Positions 50,620-58,749 of a stretch of 64,000 nucleotides of DNA are shown here, one piece after another. The DNA lies in assembly GCA_049273695.1 (NCBI GenBank), contig JBASRE010000044.1, positions 98,382 through 162,381 of the forward strand. Direction: 5' to 3'. The translations under genes were made by a program, and so were the position numbers. Origin of the DNA: UBA11740 sp049273695 (GTDB taxonomy: Bacteria > Acidobacteriota > Blastocatellia > Pyrinomonadales > Pyrinomonadaceae). The notes beneath the pieces were generated by a model. That model was not told where the DNA came from. It was given only the letters and a program-made list of their open reading frames with translations, and ran no database searches. How positions within the stretch are numbered: position 1 is the first letter of the stretch; each line of letters begins with the position of its first letter.

Positions 50620-51858
50620 ATGAACAAACCCTCGATTGCCTTTTCAAAAATGAGAATTAGCGCGCTTATCAAAGTGGCGCTGACGTGCGCCTGCCTGGTC
50701 GTTGCGGCGGGTGCGGTGCTGGCCCAGGAGACCGGCGGCGAGTTGGGCGGCGGCGCCGGCATCTTTCGTCCGAAGAATCCCGAAGCCAAACGGAGCGGCA
50801 ATCCAGCTCGACCGCCGAGACCGAGAATGAGTCCGGCAGAAATCGAAGCGCGATTTCAGGATGCGCTGGCCGACGGCAACGACGACCGTGATGCGCGCAG
50901 GTTCGTCCAGGCTGAAGCGGCTTACCGCCGGGCGCTTGGATTGAAGCCACGCGATTCGCGCGCGCACTACGCGATCGGAAATGTGTTAGTCGATCAGCAG
51001 CGATGGGACGACGCTGAAGTGTCTTACCGGAAAGCCTTCGACACCGCGGCAACTGATCCCGAAGTTCTGATGGCCTTGAGCTTTGTGCTGGTGCAGCCGC
51101 GCACCGGAGGGCTCAACGCGCGGCGATTTACGGACGCTGAGAATTTTGCGCGGCGGGCGACACAGCTCGCGCCAACGAATGCGATCGCTTTCGATCGCCT
51201 GGGCGTCGCCATGACTGCGCGCGGCATTTATAACGCCGATGCTGAAAGTGCGTTCCGCCGCGCGACGGAACTGGATCCGAATTTTGTTGTAGCGCAGGTT
51301 CACCTCGCGGGCGTACTGTCGCGAATGAAGCGAATGGATGAGGCCGATGCGCTCTTTCGCTCAGCCGTGGATAGAGCGCAGGACGCTCCGACACTCGTTT
51401 TGATCGCGGACGCACTGCAAGCTCAACAACGCTGGAATGATTCCGAGCCTGTGCTGCGTCGCGCGCTTACCCTGGACGCGAGAAATCCCGGAGCCTTGTT
51501 CCTGCTGGGCCGGTTTCATTCAGTCAATCAGCGTTATGCGGAAGCGGCGGCGATTTTGAAGACGGCCGCTGAGGTTAATGCGAAGAGTTTTATCGTGCGG
51601 ACCGTTCTGGCGCGGGCCTACCTGGGCGCTGGAGCGCATGACAACGCGTTCAGAACCTACGAAGAAGCAGCCGCGCTGGCCTCCGCTGCCGATCGCAAAG
51701 CGCTCGCCGGCCAATTCGGTTTCACGGGCGTCGGCGATGGATACATGACCGCTGGTCGAGCTCGCGACGCGCTCCGCGCTTATCAAAGGGGCCTTGAGTT
51801 AGACCCGGCGAATGCAGAGCTGCCGGCGAAGATGGCGGCCGCGCGCGCCAGATCGTAG
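50620..51858 (+). CDS. Secreted or anchored TPR-repeat protein
   Basis: The 412-residue product has an N-terminal signal peptide or anchor (about 12-37, SALIKVALTCACLVVAAGAV, then LAQ). A Gly/Pro-rich spacer is followed by about seven TPR-type helical repeats, such as AEAAYRRALGLKPRDSRAHY, AEVSYRKAFDTAATDPEVLM and RDALRAYQRGLELDPANAEL. It probably scaffolds partners in the periplasm or at the membrane. I placed the start at 50620, which begins the signal peptide; upstream frames run through palindromic repeats. It sits in the kinase/FHA-transporter block on the same strand. Confidence 0.82.
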   Translation: MNKPSIAFSKMRISALIKVALTCACLVVAAGAVLAQETGGELGGGAGIFRPKNPEAKRSGNPARPPRPRMSPAEIEARFQDALADGNDDRDARRFVQAEAAYRRALGLKPRDSRAHYAIGNVLVDQQRWDDAEVSYRKAFDTAATDPEVLMALSFVLVQPRTGGLNARRFTDAENFARRATQLAPTNAIAFDRLGVAMTARGIYNADAESAFRRATELDPNFVVAQVHLAGVLSRMKRMDEADALFRSAVDRAQDAPTLVLIADALQAQQRWNDSEPVLRRALTLDARNPGALFLLGRFHSVNQRYAEAAAILKTAAEVNAKSFIVRTVLARAYLGAGAHDNAFRTYEEAAALASAADRKALAGQFGFTGVGDGYMTAGRARDALRAYQRGLELDPANAELPAKMAAARARS

Positions 51859-51869
51859 AAGTTTTAATG

Positions 51870-51918
51870 TAGCGCAAGCTGGCAGCTTGCGCCCTCGCAA
51901 GTTAACAACTTGCGTTAC
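51870..51918. repeat. TAGCGCAAG/AACTTGCG-family repeat, copy 1
   Basis: Two hairpins lie in tandem: GCGCAAGCTGGCAGCTTGCG and CGCAAGTTAACAACTTGCG. The family recurs at 53231-53296, and the two copies flank the zinc-ribbon membrane-protein gene. Confidence 0.78.
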
Positions 51919-51940
51919 AAACCCCTGAGACAAAACAGAC

Positions 51941-53233
51941 ATGAGACGTTGCCCAAAATGTAACCGCACCTATTCAACCGATACGCAGAAGTTCTGCACA
52001 CACGACGGCGGCTTGTTGTTTACCGTGCAAGCTGAGCTGACAGAGACCGTGCAGTTCGATTCTTCGAAAGTTCGCGATGCCGTCGCCAAACCGACGACCC
52101 GCGATCTCAGTGAGCAACAGGCTGCCGCCTTCGATCCCGAAGCGACGGTGGTCTCAAGCGGCGTCAAAGACGGCACACAGCAGGTGAAGACGCGCGACAC
52201 CGGCAGTCTCGAGCCGCCATCGCAGACGCAACACTATGGCGCGCCACCGAGCCAGCCGAGCACTGGACCAGTAGCGCCGCCACCGGTAACGCCCTCAGGT
52301 CCCATTCCACCGCCGCAAACATCTGATCAATTGCCGGCGCAGCAGCAGGCGTCCGGCCCGATTGCGCCGCCGCCGCAAGCGCAAGCCGCCGCCGCCGCCG
52401 CCGCTCATCACAGTCAGCCTTTGCCGCCGGTGGCGCAAAAGAAGAAATCAAAGCTGCCGTTAATCCTTGGTCTTCTCGCTGTACTCCTGATTTTCTTCGT
52501 CGGCGCGGTCGCGGTCGCCGGCTATCTTTTCTGGTACAAACCACAACAAGAAGCGCGCGCGCGCGAACGCGTGGTGATTACTGAACCGAGTCAGCCATCG
52601 ACATCACTGCCGACGACGGCTACGCCAGGCCAGGCGTCAGTGCCGTCGAACGAACCGCCGCCGTACAATCCACCGGCTGATGCGGCGCAGTTCGTGAATG
52701 CTCAGGATGGACTCAGCGGACGGCTGGCATCGCACTTCGTTGGTTTTTCGTTTTATTACCCAAACAGGTGGGAGAAAGATCCCAAATCCGGGGCCGGTGA
52801 ATCTCAGAACTTCATTGAAGTGCATCGTCAACTTCCACCGAATTTTACTCAAGAGAGTATCGCGGTGAGTTGGTATGAGTCGAAGGGTTCAATGGAAGCC
52901 GATCAGAACTCGTTTCCTTCGTTTGTTGAGAGGAAGAATTCCGAATTTGCGCAAAACATTACTCAGTATCGGAAGGTTTCAGAAGGCCCGACAAAGATAG
53001 GATCGTACGACGGCTACGAATTCAGATTCGAAGGAGTCTCGCAAAACACAGAGAGGGGCCAGTTCAAGATTTGGGGACGAGTGATTTGGCTCCCCCCGCC
53101 GTCCGGCGGCAACACGGGCGTGACGCTGCTGATGCTGACGACTTCGCTTGCTCCTGAGCTGAAAAGCATTGACGACGTCGGCGTGAAGGGCGAGCTCCCG
53201 ATGGTGCTCGAATCGTTCCGGTTTGGAAAGTAG
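51941..53233 (+). CDS. Zinc-ribbon, proline-rich membrane protein
   Basis: The 430-residue protein starts with a zinc ribbon, CPKCNRTYSTDTQKFCTHDG, closely resembling the one on the kinase in the same block. Residues about 85-160 are Pro/Gln/Ala-rich and probably disordered. One transmembrane segment lies near 168-190 (LPLILGLLAVLLIFFVGAVA). The C-terminal about 180 residues form an extracytoplasmic domain (SHFVGFSFYYPNRWEKDPK and SIAVSWYESKGS) that could have a PsbP/Mog1-like fold, which is inference. The TAG stop is read from the following repeat. The shared zinc ribbon suggests it joins the kinase in one complex. Confidence 0.75.
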   Translation: MRRCPKCNRTYSTDTQKFCTHDGGLLFTVQAELTETVQFDSSKVRDAVAKPTTRDLSEQQAAAFDPEATVVSSGVKDGTQQVKTRDTGSLEPPSQTQHYGAPPSQPSTGPVAPPPVTPSGPIPPPQTSDQLPAQQQASGPIAPPPQAQAAAAAAAHHSQPLPPVAQKKKSKLPLILGLLAVLLIFFVGAVAVAGYLFWYKPQQEARARERVVITEPSQPSTSLPTTATPGQASVPSNEPPPYNPPADAAQFVNAQDGLSGRLASHFVGFSFYYPNRWEKDPKSGAGESQNFIEVHRQLPPNFTQESIAVSWYESKGSMEADQNSFPSFVERKNSEFAQNITQYRKVSEGPTKIGSYDGYEFRFEGVSQNTERGQFKIWGRVIWLPPPSGGNTGVTLLMLTTSLAPELKSIDDVGVKGELPMVLESFRFGK

Positions 53234-53296
53234 CGCAAGTTGTTAACTTGCGTTCATACTCACATTCCGTCAGCGCAAGTTAACAACTTGCGCTAC
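53231..53296. repeat. TAGCGCAAG/AACTTGCG-family repeat, copy 2
   Basis: GCGCAAGTTGTTAACTTGCG at the left and CGCAAGTTAACAACTTGCGC at the right each form hairpins and pair with each other. The first three bases are the stop codon of the upstream gene. The right end is 5 bp before the FHA transporter ATG. Confidence 0.78.
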
Positions 53297-53301
53297 ATCT
53301 T

Positions 53302-56300
53302 ATGAAAATTGTTCTGGCTGAAGATCGCGGCGGCAAGCTGCTGGGCGAACGCGCGTTTACCAGCGACGTGGTGCTTGTGGGCCGTGACCCCGCCGTCTGT
53401 CATTTCTTCTTTGCGCAAAACCAATGGCCGATGGTGTCGCGACGCCACGCCGAGTTTCGTCTGACGAACGGTCGCTGGACCGTTTCTGACGCGAACTCCC
53501 GATTCGGCACGTTTGTGAATGGGCAGAAGGCAGCCGCGCCGGTTGAAGTGCGCGTCGGTACGCATGTGCAGTTGGGAACCGATGGCCCGATCCTCCGGGT
53601 TGTCAGTATCGAGCAGTCGCCGGTTGCAGCGGCGAAACCTCCCACGAAGCCGACTGAAGTAGATCGCATGGCGACTGTTCGTGATGCGCCTGCGGAGATT
53701 CACAAGTCTGACGCGTCGGCTCCGACTGAGGTTCAGCCACCTGCGCCGCCGCGCGCGCCCGTGCAAGCGCCTCCAGCGCGCCCGCCTGTACAAGCCACGC
53801 CGCCGCACGCGCCTGTACAAGCCACGCCGCCGCGTGCGCCTTCACAACCTGCACGTTTGGAGTTGCTTGACCCAATCGCAGCGAACGTCCGCCGTTTCGA
53901 CTTAAACAAAGATGTCTTTCAGCTCGGTCGCGATCCGCAAGGTGACGTCGTCATCGATGCCGCGGCCGCAGTGGTATCGCGGCGCCACGCGGAGATTCGC
54001 AAGGTTGATGGTCAGTTTGCAGTTGTCGATCTGAAAAGCTTCAACGGCACGCTCGTCAATGGTCAGCGCATTACAGAGACAGTAAAGCTGTTCGACAAGG
54101 ATCAGGTTCAATTAGGCACGGGCGGGCCGATCCTGCGATTAATCGATGCGGCGCATCCGGCGCCGGTGCAGCGCGCGGCCCAGCCTGGCGGAGTTGCGGC
54201 GCCGCAGTCGATTCCATCCGAGTTTGGCCAGATTGCGGCGATGGCGCGCCGGCAAACTATCGTCTCGACGTCAGGATCCATCTCACCGCAATCCATGCCC
54301 GGCGCGAACCAGTCGCAACTGCTCGCGCGAGTCGCGTTCGATGCGCGGATGCAACTCTCTGTCGGTCGCGGCGCAGACAACGATGTTCGGCTCGACGGTT
54401 TGCAGATTTCCAATCACCACGCGCGCTTCGCGAGATCCAATGGCAGTGTGACGGTGGAAGACGCCGGCTCGACGAACGGTGTGTACGTCAACGGCCAGCG
54501 CGTCAGCGGTCGCCGCGCGGTTCAGCACTCGGACGTCATCCAAATCGGACCGTTCGTGCTCCAGGCAGATGCGCAGCACGGCGTGGCCGTTTACGACACG
54601 CGTTCAAAGACCCGCATCGATTGCCTCAACATCGTCAAGATTGTCGCGAACCGATCCGGCGGCGGATCGATCAAGTTGCTGGACGACGTTTCGCTGACGG
54701 TTCAGCCCAACGAATTCATCGGGTTGCTTGGCCCGTCGGGCGCCGGAAAGTCCACGCTGATGGATTCGCTTAACGGCATGCGGCCGGCGACCAGCGGCTT
54801 TGTCCTCGTCAACAATCTCGATCTGTATCGGCATCTCGATTCGCTGAAGCAATCGATTGGTTACGTTCCGCAGGATGACATCATCCATCGTGAGCTGACG
54901 GTCTATCGCACGCTCTACTACGTGGCCCGGCTGCGCCTATCGAGCGATGTCTCGACCAAAGAAATCGATCAGATCATCAACGAAGTGATGGACGTGACCG
55001 GCCTGTCAGAGCGACGCGATGTGCCGGTAAGCCAACTCTCGGGCGGACAACGCAAGCGCGTTTCGATCGCGGTTGAGCTAATCACGAAGCCGTCAGTGAT
55101 CTTTCTGGATGAACCAACTTCGGGCCTCGATCCGGCGACCGAAGAAAAGATCATGAAACTCTTCCGGCAAATCGCCGAGAGCGGCCGCACCGTCGTTCTG
55201 ACGACGCATGCGATGGAGAACGTGAAGCTCTTTGACAAGATCGTGGTGCTGATGCGCGGCAAGCTGGTTTTTTATGGCGCCCCGCAGGATGCGCTGGCGC
55301 ACGTCAAGGCCGAAAGTTTCAAAGACCTCTACGACAAGCTGGAAGACCCAGTCGACGAACGCATCGCGGCGATGCCGGCGCTGCCGCCAAATGCTGTGAA
55401 ATCGCAGAAGCAGGCATACAAACAGCAGCGGGAGCAGATCGCTGAGCAAGTCGCCGACGAATGGAAGCAGAAGTTCCAGACGACGGAACACTATCGGCGC
55501 AACGTCGTCGAGCCGCTCAGCGTCTTGCCGCGCGACGGCCGAGCCGCGGCACCACCGAAGCGGCACACGACGGTTACCGATTCCATCCGCCAGTGGGGCA
55601 CGCTCACGCGCCGGTACATGGAAGTCCTGAGCCGCGACAAATTCAATCTGCTGATTCTCTTTGCTCAGGCGCCGATCATCGCCTTCCTGACGTATCTCGT
55701 TGTCGGTGATACGCTGCCGCGCGACTTTCCATATTTCGTGCTCGGCCTGGTCGCGCTCTGGTTCGGCACCTCGGTCGCTTCCCGCGAAATCATTCGCGAG
55801 CGGGCCGTTTACACGCGCGAGCGCATGGTGAATCTTGGGTTATTGCCTTACGTCGGCTCGAAGATTTTTGTGCTCGCGCTGATCGTCACTGTCCAGTGCT
55901 TAATGTTGTTCGGCGCGCTCAAGATGATGCATTACGTCGGCTTGATGAGCGTTCCCGGATGGCTCGTGCCGCAACTGGTGATTGTTTTCATTACGGCGAT
56001 GGTGGGCATCGCGCTGGGTTTGTTCGTTTCGGCGATTGTGAAAACGTCCGAGATGGCGACCAGCCTCGTGCCGCTGATTCTGATCCCGCAAATCCTGTTT
56101 TCCGGACTGGTCGGCGTTCCCGAAGGCGCTTCGAAAGCGATCGGCACGCTCATGCCGGCGACGTGGGCCTTCGACGGATTAAAGCAGTACTCGACGCTCG
56201 ATACTCTGGACGAGGAAGGTTCCGATCCCGAAGGCGAGAACGAAGGGAACGGTCTCTACAAACATTACGAAGCATTAAACGACCGCAACATCGAACAGGC

Positions 56301-56604
56301 GCGCCAGGACGTTGAGGATTACAAGAAAGACGCGGAGCAGGACTTGAAGGATTACGAGCGGAAGATGAAGGACTACGTCAGCGATTTACAAAGCGGGCGG
56401 CAATCCACGCGGCCGGATGCGCCGAAGCTGAAAGATCCGCCGGAGGTCAAAGGCGCCGAAAAGATTCCCGAGGACGTCAGCAACTACATCTCGTTCCTGC
56501 ATCCCTGGGGCAATAAGATCATCGATCCGTTCGTCTTGATGTTTATGTTCTTTGCCCTCGTGATTGCCACTCTGGTGACTTTGAAGGCTCAGGATATTCT
56601 GTAA
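53302..56604 (+). CDS. Triple-FHA ABC transporter (ABCG-like ATPase-permease fusion)
   Basis: The product has 1100 residues. Three FHA domains bind phosphothreonine peptides: about 1-105 (GRDPAVCHF and VSRRHAEF), about 195-285 (GRDPQGDVVI and VSRRHAEI) and about 345-430 (GRGADNDVRL and ISNHHARF). The third lacks the usual Arg after Ser. A Pro/Ala-rich linker separates the first two. The ABC ATPase (about 445-680) has GPSGAGKST, the signature LSGGQRKR and Walker B VIFLDEPTSGLD. An ABC2-type permease with six or seven membrane segments starts near 780 and includes a charged helical insert (YKKDAEQDLKDYERKMKDYV). This FHA-ATPase-permease order occurs in cyanobacteria and Acidobacteria. The substrate is unknown. 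Confidence 0.92.
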   Translation: MKIVLAEDRGGKLLGERAFTSDVVLVGRDPAVCHFFFAQNQWPMVSRRHAEFRLTNGRWTVSDANSRFGTFVNGQKAAAPVEVRVGTHVQLGTDGPILRVVSIEQSPVAAAKPPTKPTEVDRMATVRDAPAEIHKSDASAPTEVQPPAPPRAPVQAPPARPPVQATPPHAPVQATPPRAPSQPARLELLDPIAANVRRFDLNKDVFQLGRDPQGDVVIDAAAAVVSRRHAEIRKVDGQFAVVDLKSFNGTLVNGQRITETVKLFDKDQVQLGTGGPILRLIDAAHPAPVQRAAQPGGVAAPQSIPSEFGQIAAMARRQTIVSTSGSISPQSMPGANQSQLLARVAFDARMQLSVGRGADNDVRLDGLQISNHHARFARSNGSVTVEDAGSTNGVYVNGQRVSGRRAVQHSDVIQIGPFVLQADAQHGVAVYDTRSKTRIDCLNIVKIVANRSGGGSIKLLDDVSLTVQPNEFIGLLGPSGAGKSTLMDSLNGMRPATSGFVLVNNLDLYRHLDSLKQSIGYVPQDDIIHRELTVYRTLYYVARLRLSSDVSTKEIDQIINEVMDVTGLSERRDVPVSQLSGGQRKRVSIAVELITKPSVIFLDEPTSGLDPATEEKIMKLFRQIAESGRTVVLTTHAMENVKLFDKIVVLMRGKLVFYGAPQDALAHVKAESFKDLYDKLEDPVDERIAAMPALPPNAVKSQKQAYKQQREQIAEQVADEWKQKFQTTEHYRRNVVEPLSVLPRDGRAAAPPKRHTTVTDSIRQWGTLTRRYMEVLSRDKFNLLILFAQAPIIAFLTYLVVGDTLPRDFPYFVLGLVALWFGTSVASREIIRERAVYTRERMVNLGLLPYVGSKIFVLALIVTVQCLMLFGALKMMHYVGLMSVPGWLVPQLVIVFITAMVGIALGLFVSAIVKTSEMATSLVPLILIPQILFSGLVGVPEGASKAIGTLMPATWAFDGLKQYSTLDTLDEEGSDPEGENEGNGLYKHYEALNDRNIEQARQDVEDYKKDAEQDLKDYERKMKDYVSDLQSGRQSTRPDAPKLKDPPEVKGAEKIPEDVSNYISFLHPWGNKIIDPFVLMFMFFALVIATLVTLKAQDIL

Positions 56605-56614
56605 GGATTGTGAC

Positions 56615-56959
56615 GTGCCAAAGCTCCCAAATCCCGAAAGGGCAGAAGTTGCGATTGAGAAGCTTCGCGACTATGCACTCAACCCGCTCCACGACGAAGG
56701 AAAACACAAGGCGAGAGTATTTCGTGGCGCACTAGGCTTTGCTAAGGAGGATGCAGAACGGCTGCGCGAATTGATTTTGGAAGCTGCGCAAGAAGGAGAA
56801 GCCACCAAAGGGAAACTGTTGCCCGAGGGTCAAATCTATGTGCTAGACTTTTCAACCGAAGGTCAGCAGGGCCAGGTTGTAATTCGCACTGCCTGGATCG
56901 TCGAACTCGGCAAAGATTTTCCGCGGCTGGTTACCTGTTACGCGAGGAAGCCAAGATGA
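56615..56959 (+). CDS. DUF6883-like small protein
   Basis: The 114-residue protein starts at GTG, 10 bp after the transporter stop. It has the pattern KLRDYALNPLHDEGKHKARV and ELILEAAQEGEATKGKLLPE, followed by a strand-rich end (VVIRTAWIVELGKDFPRLVT). This fits DUF6883, a small domain of unknown function sometimes found attached to polymorphic toxins. Its last four bases overlap the next start (ATGA), so it is translationally coupled to the DUF4926 gene. The pair could be a toxin-immunity or toxin-antitoxin unit, which is inference. Confidence 0.68.
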   Translation: MPKLPNPERAEVAIEKLRDYALNPLHDEGKHKARVFRGALGFAKEDAERLRELILEAAQEGEATKGKLLPEGQIYVLDFSTEGQQGQVVIRTAWIVELGKDFPRLVTCYARKPR

Positions 56960-57195
56960 GCGAAGAGATAAAATTGCTTGACGTAGTCGCTCTTCTCGAG
57001 GACGTGCCTCCGGACGGCCTAAAGCGAGGCGAAGTCGGGACCGTCGTCGAAGTCTTCACTCAGAAACCCGATGTACAGGTCGGATTTCTCGTGGAATTCA
57101 GTGATCGAAACGGAGAGGCATACGCGTTCGCTTCTTTGCATCCGCATCAAGTCGTCAAACTGCGTTATCGCGACCGCACTCGCGAAGCTGCCTAA
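56956..57195 (+). CDS. DUF4926 small protein
   Basis: The 79-residue protein contains IKLLDVVALLEDVPPDGLKR and GEVGTVVEVF, then GFLVEFSDRNGEAYAFASL. This small beta-barrel-like (SH3-type) pattern is typical of DUF4926. Its start overlaps the DUF6883 stop by four bases. Such small acidic partners next to a DUF6883 protein suggest an antitoxin or immunity role, but no experiment is known to me for this pair. Confidence 0.75.
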   Translation: MSEEIKLLDVVALLEDVPPDGLKRGEVGTVVEVFTQKPDVQVGFLVEFSDRNGEAYAFASLHPHQVVKLRYRDRTREAA

Positions 57196-57202
57196 AAGTT
57201 GA

Positions 57203-57394
57203 ATGCTGGGTTCCATCATGGATGACGAACAGTTCGAGCGTCGAAAGCGATTCATCATCGAACGGCGAAAGAAGTTCCGCGAGGGAATGAAAGAACTGCG
57301 AAGGCTACAGAAACTAGGCGACGATCGCCTGAAGACCCTGAAGCGTCGCATCCGCGTCGTGCAACTCCAAGTAGATCGATTGGAAAGGTCGTAA
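57203..57394 (+). CDS. Small basic coiled-coil protein, hypothetical
   Basis: The 63-residue frame is very rich in Arg, Lys, Glu and Leu (for example FERRKRFIIERRKKFREGMK). It would form one long helix or coiled coil. It starts 7 bp after the DUF4926 stop and could be a third member of that mini-operon. An ATG at 57218 is an alternative start. There is no ribosome-binding site and no family that I recognise, so existence is uncertain. Confidence 0.5.
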   Translation: MLGSIMDDEQFERRKRFIIERRKKFREGMKELRRLQKLGDDRLKTLKRRIRVVQLQVDRLERS

Positions 57395-57435
57395 GGCCCG
57401 ACACTTCGCGCCAGCAATCCTCAAACATCGGCTGC

Positions 57436-58521
57436 TCAAGCCTCGTTCGAAACAACTTCACCCGTCGGCATGATGATCACGCTGTGATCCTTCGGCAGAT
57501 GTTCGCCTTCGATCGTGACCTCTTCACCGCTGGGCATGGCGATAGGCAGATGATCGAGAAATCGTTCCGCATCGATGGCTGACATACAGCCCGTGCCGGC
57601 AGCCGTGACTGCTTGCCGATAGACTGAATCCTGCACATCGCCGGCCGCGAAGACACCCGGAATGTTTGTCGCGGTCGAACGGCCCGAGGTGACGATGTAG
57701 CCAACGTCGTCCATGTCGATCTGGCCTTTGAACAAGTCTGTATTCGGCTTGTGGCCAATCGCGATAAAAACGCCTTCGCATTCGAAATCGGTCGCTTCGT
57801 CTGTTTGCAAATTCCGCAGCCGCACGCCGGTCACGCCTTGCTCGTGCGTCCCGAGAATCTCATCAACTGCAGTGTTCCAGATGAATTCGATCTTCTCGTT
57901 GTGCAGCGCTTTGTCCTGCATGATCTTCGACGCGCGTAATTTGTCGCGTCGGTGAACGACGAACACGCGCGAGGCATAGCGCGTCAGGAACGTAGCCTCT
58001 TCCATCGCGGTGTCGCCGCCGCCGACCACGACCAAACGCTTGTTGCGAAACGCGGGCAGCGGGCCGTCGCAAGTCGCGCAGGCCGACACGCCGTTACCAC
58101 CAAAGCCATGCGGAGTTTTTGCCTCACCAGGAATCCCAAGCCATTTCGCTGACGCGCCGGAAGCGATAATCAATGTCTCAGTCGTGATGACTTTATTCTC
58201 CGTATACAATTTGAAAGGCCGCTCGCTGAAATCGACGCGCGTGATCCATTCTTCCAAAAACTCAGTGCCAAAGCGTTCGGCTTGCTGGCGAAATTGAACC
58301 ATCAGGTCAGGGCCCTGAATGCCTTCCGCAAAGCCCGGATAGTTTTCCACTTCAGTCGTGATCATTAACTGCCCGCCCGGCGTTGTTTGTTTCTCGGTGT
58401 CGGCCGGCGCATCAACCAGCAACGGGGTCAAATTCGCGCGCGCGCTGTAGATCGCGGCGGTCAATCCCGCGGGGCCGGAACCAATGATTACTACCTGGCG
58501 ATGAAGTTCTTGTGTGGGCAA
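57436..58521 (-). CDS. trxB: Thioredoxin reductase
   Basis: The 361-residue flavoprotein reduces thioredoxin with NADPH in the cytoplasm. It has an FAD-binding VVIIGSGPAGLTAAIYSARA, the redox-active CATC (VSACATCDG), NADPH-binding VVGGGDTAMEEATFL and the C-terminal FAD motif GVFAAGDVQDSVYRQAVTAA. It is about 40 residues longer than typical TrxB. The extra C-terminal tail (from DHLPIAMPSGEEVTIEGEHL) has two similar halves, IAMPSGEEVTIEGEHL and VIIMPTGEVVSNEA, and may be a small appended domain. An AGGAGACC site precedes the ATG. Confidence 0.95.
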   Translation of the reverse strand: MPTQELHRQVVIIGSGPAGLTAAIYSARANLTPLLVDAPADTEKQTTPGGQLMITTEVENYPGFAEGIQGPDLMVQFRQQAERFGTEFLEEWITRVDFSERPFKLYTENKVITTETLIIASGASAKWLGIPGEAKTPHGFGGNGVSACATCDGPLPAFRNKRLVVVGGGDTAMEEATFLTRYASRVFVVHRRDKLRASKIMQDKALHNEKIEFIWNTAVDEILGTHEQGVTGVRLRNLQTDEATDFECEGVFIAIGHKPNTDLFKGQIDMDDVGYIVTSGRSTATNIPGVFAAGDVQDSVYRQAVTAAGTGCMSAIDAERFLDHLPIAMPSGEEVTIEGEHLPKDHSVIIMPTGEVVSNEA

Positions 58522-58749
58522 TGCAGGGTCTCCTTAGGAACTGAGTTTAAGTTCAATCTTTAGATTGTGGTTAGCGGTGCAAGCTAAAGCTTGAACTCTG
58601 AACGAAATCATCGGGAAAACTGTTGGCGTTTTGCGTTGCGCGTGTAGTATAACTAGTGCTGTACGAGTTAGTCGAACCAGCCAGGCCCCAGCCACATCGT
58701 GGCCTGCATTGGCATCCACCTTAAGGGTTCGGCCGCCTAGATTGCGACG

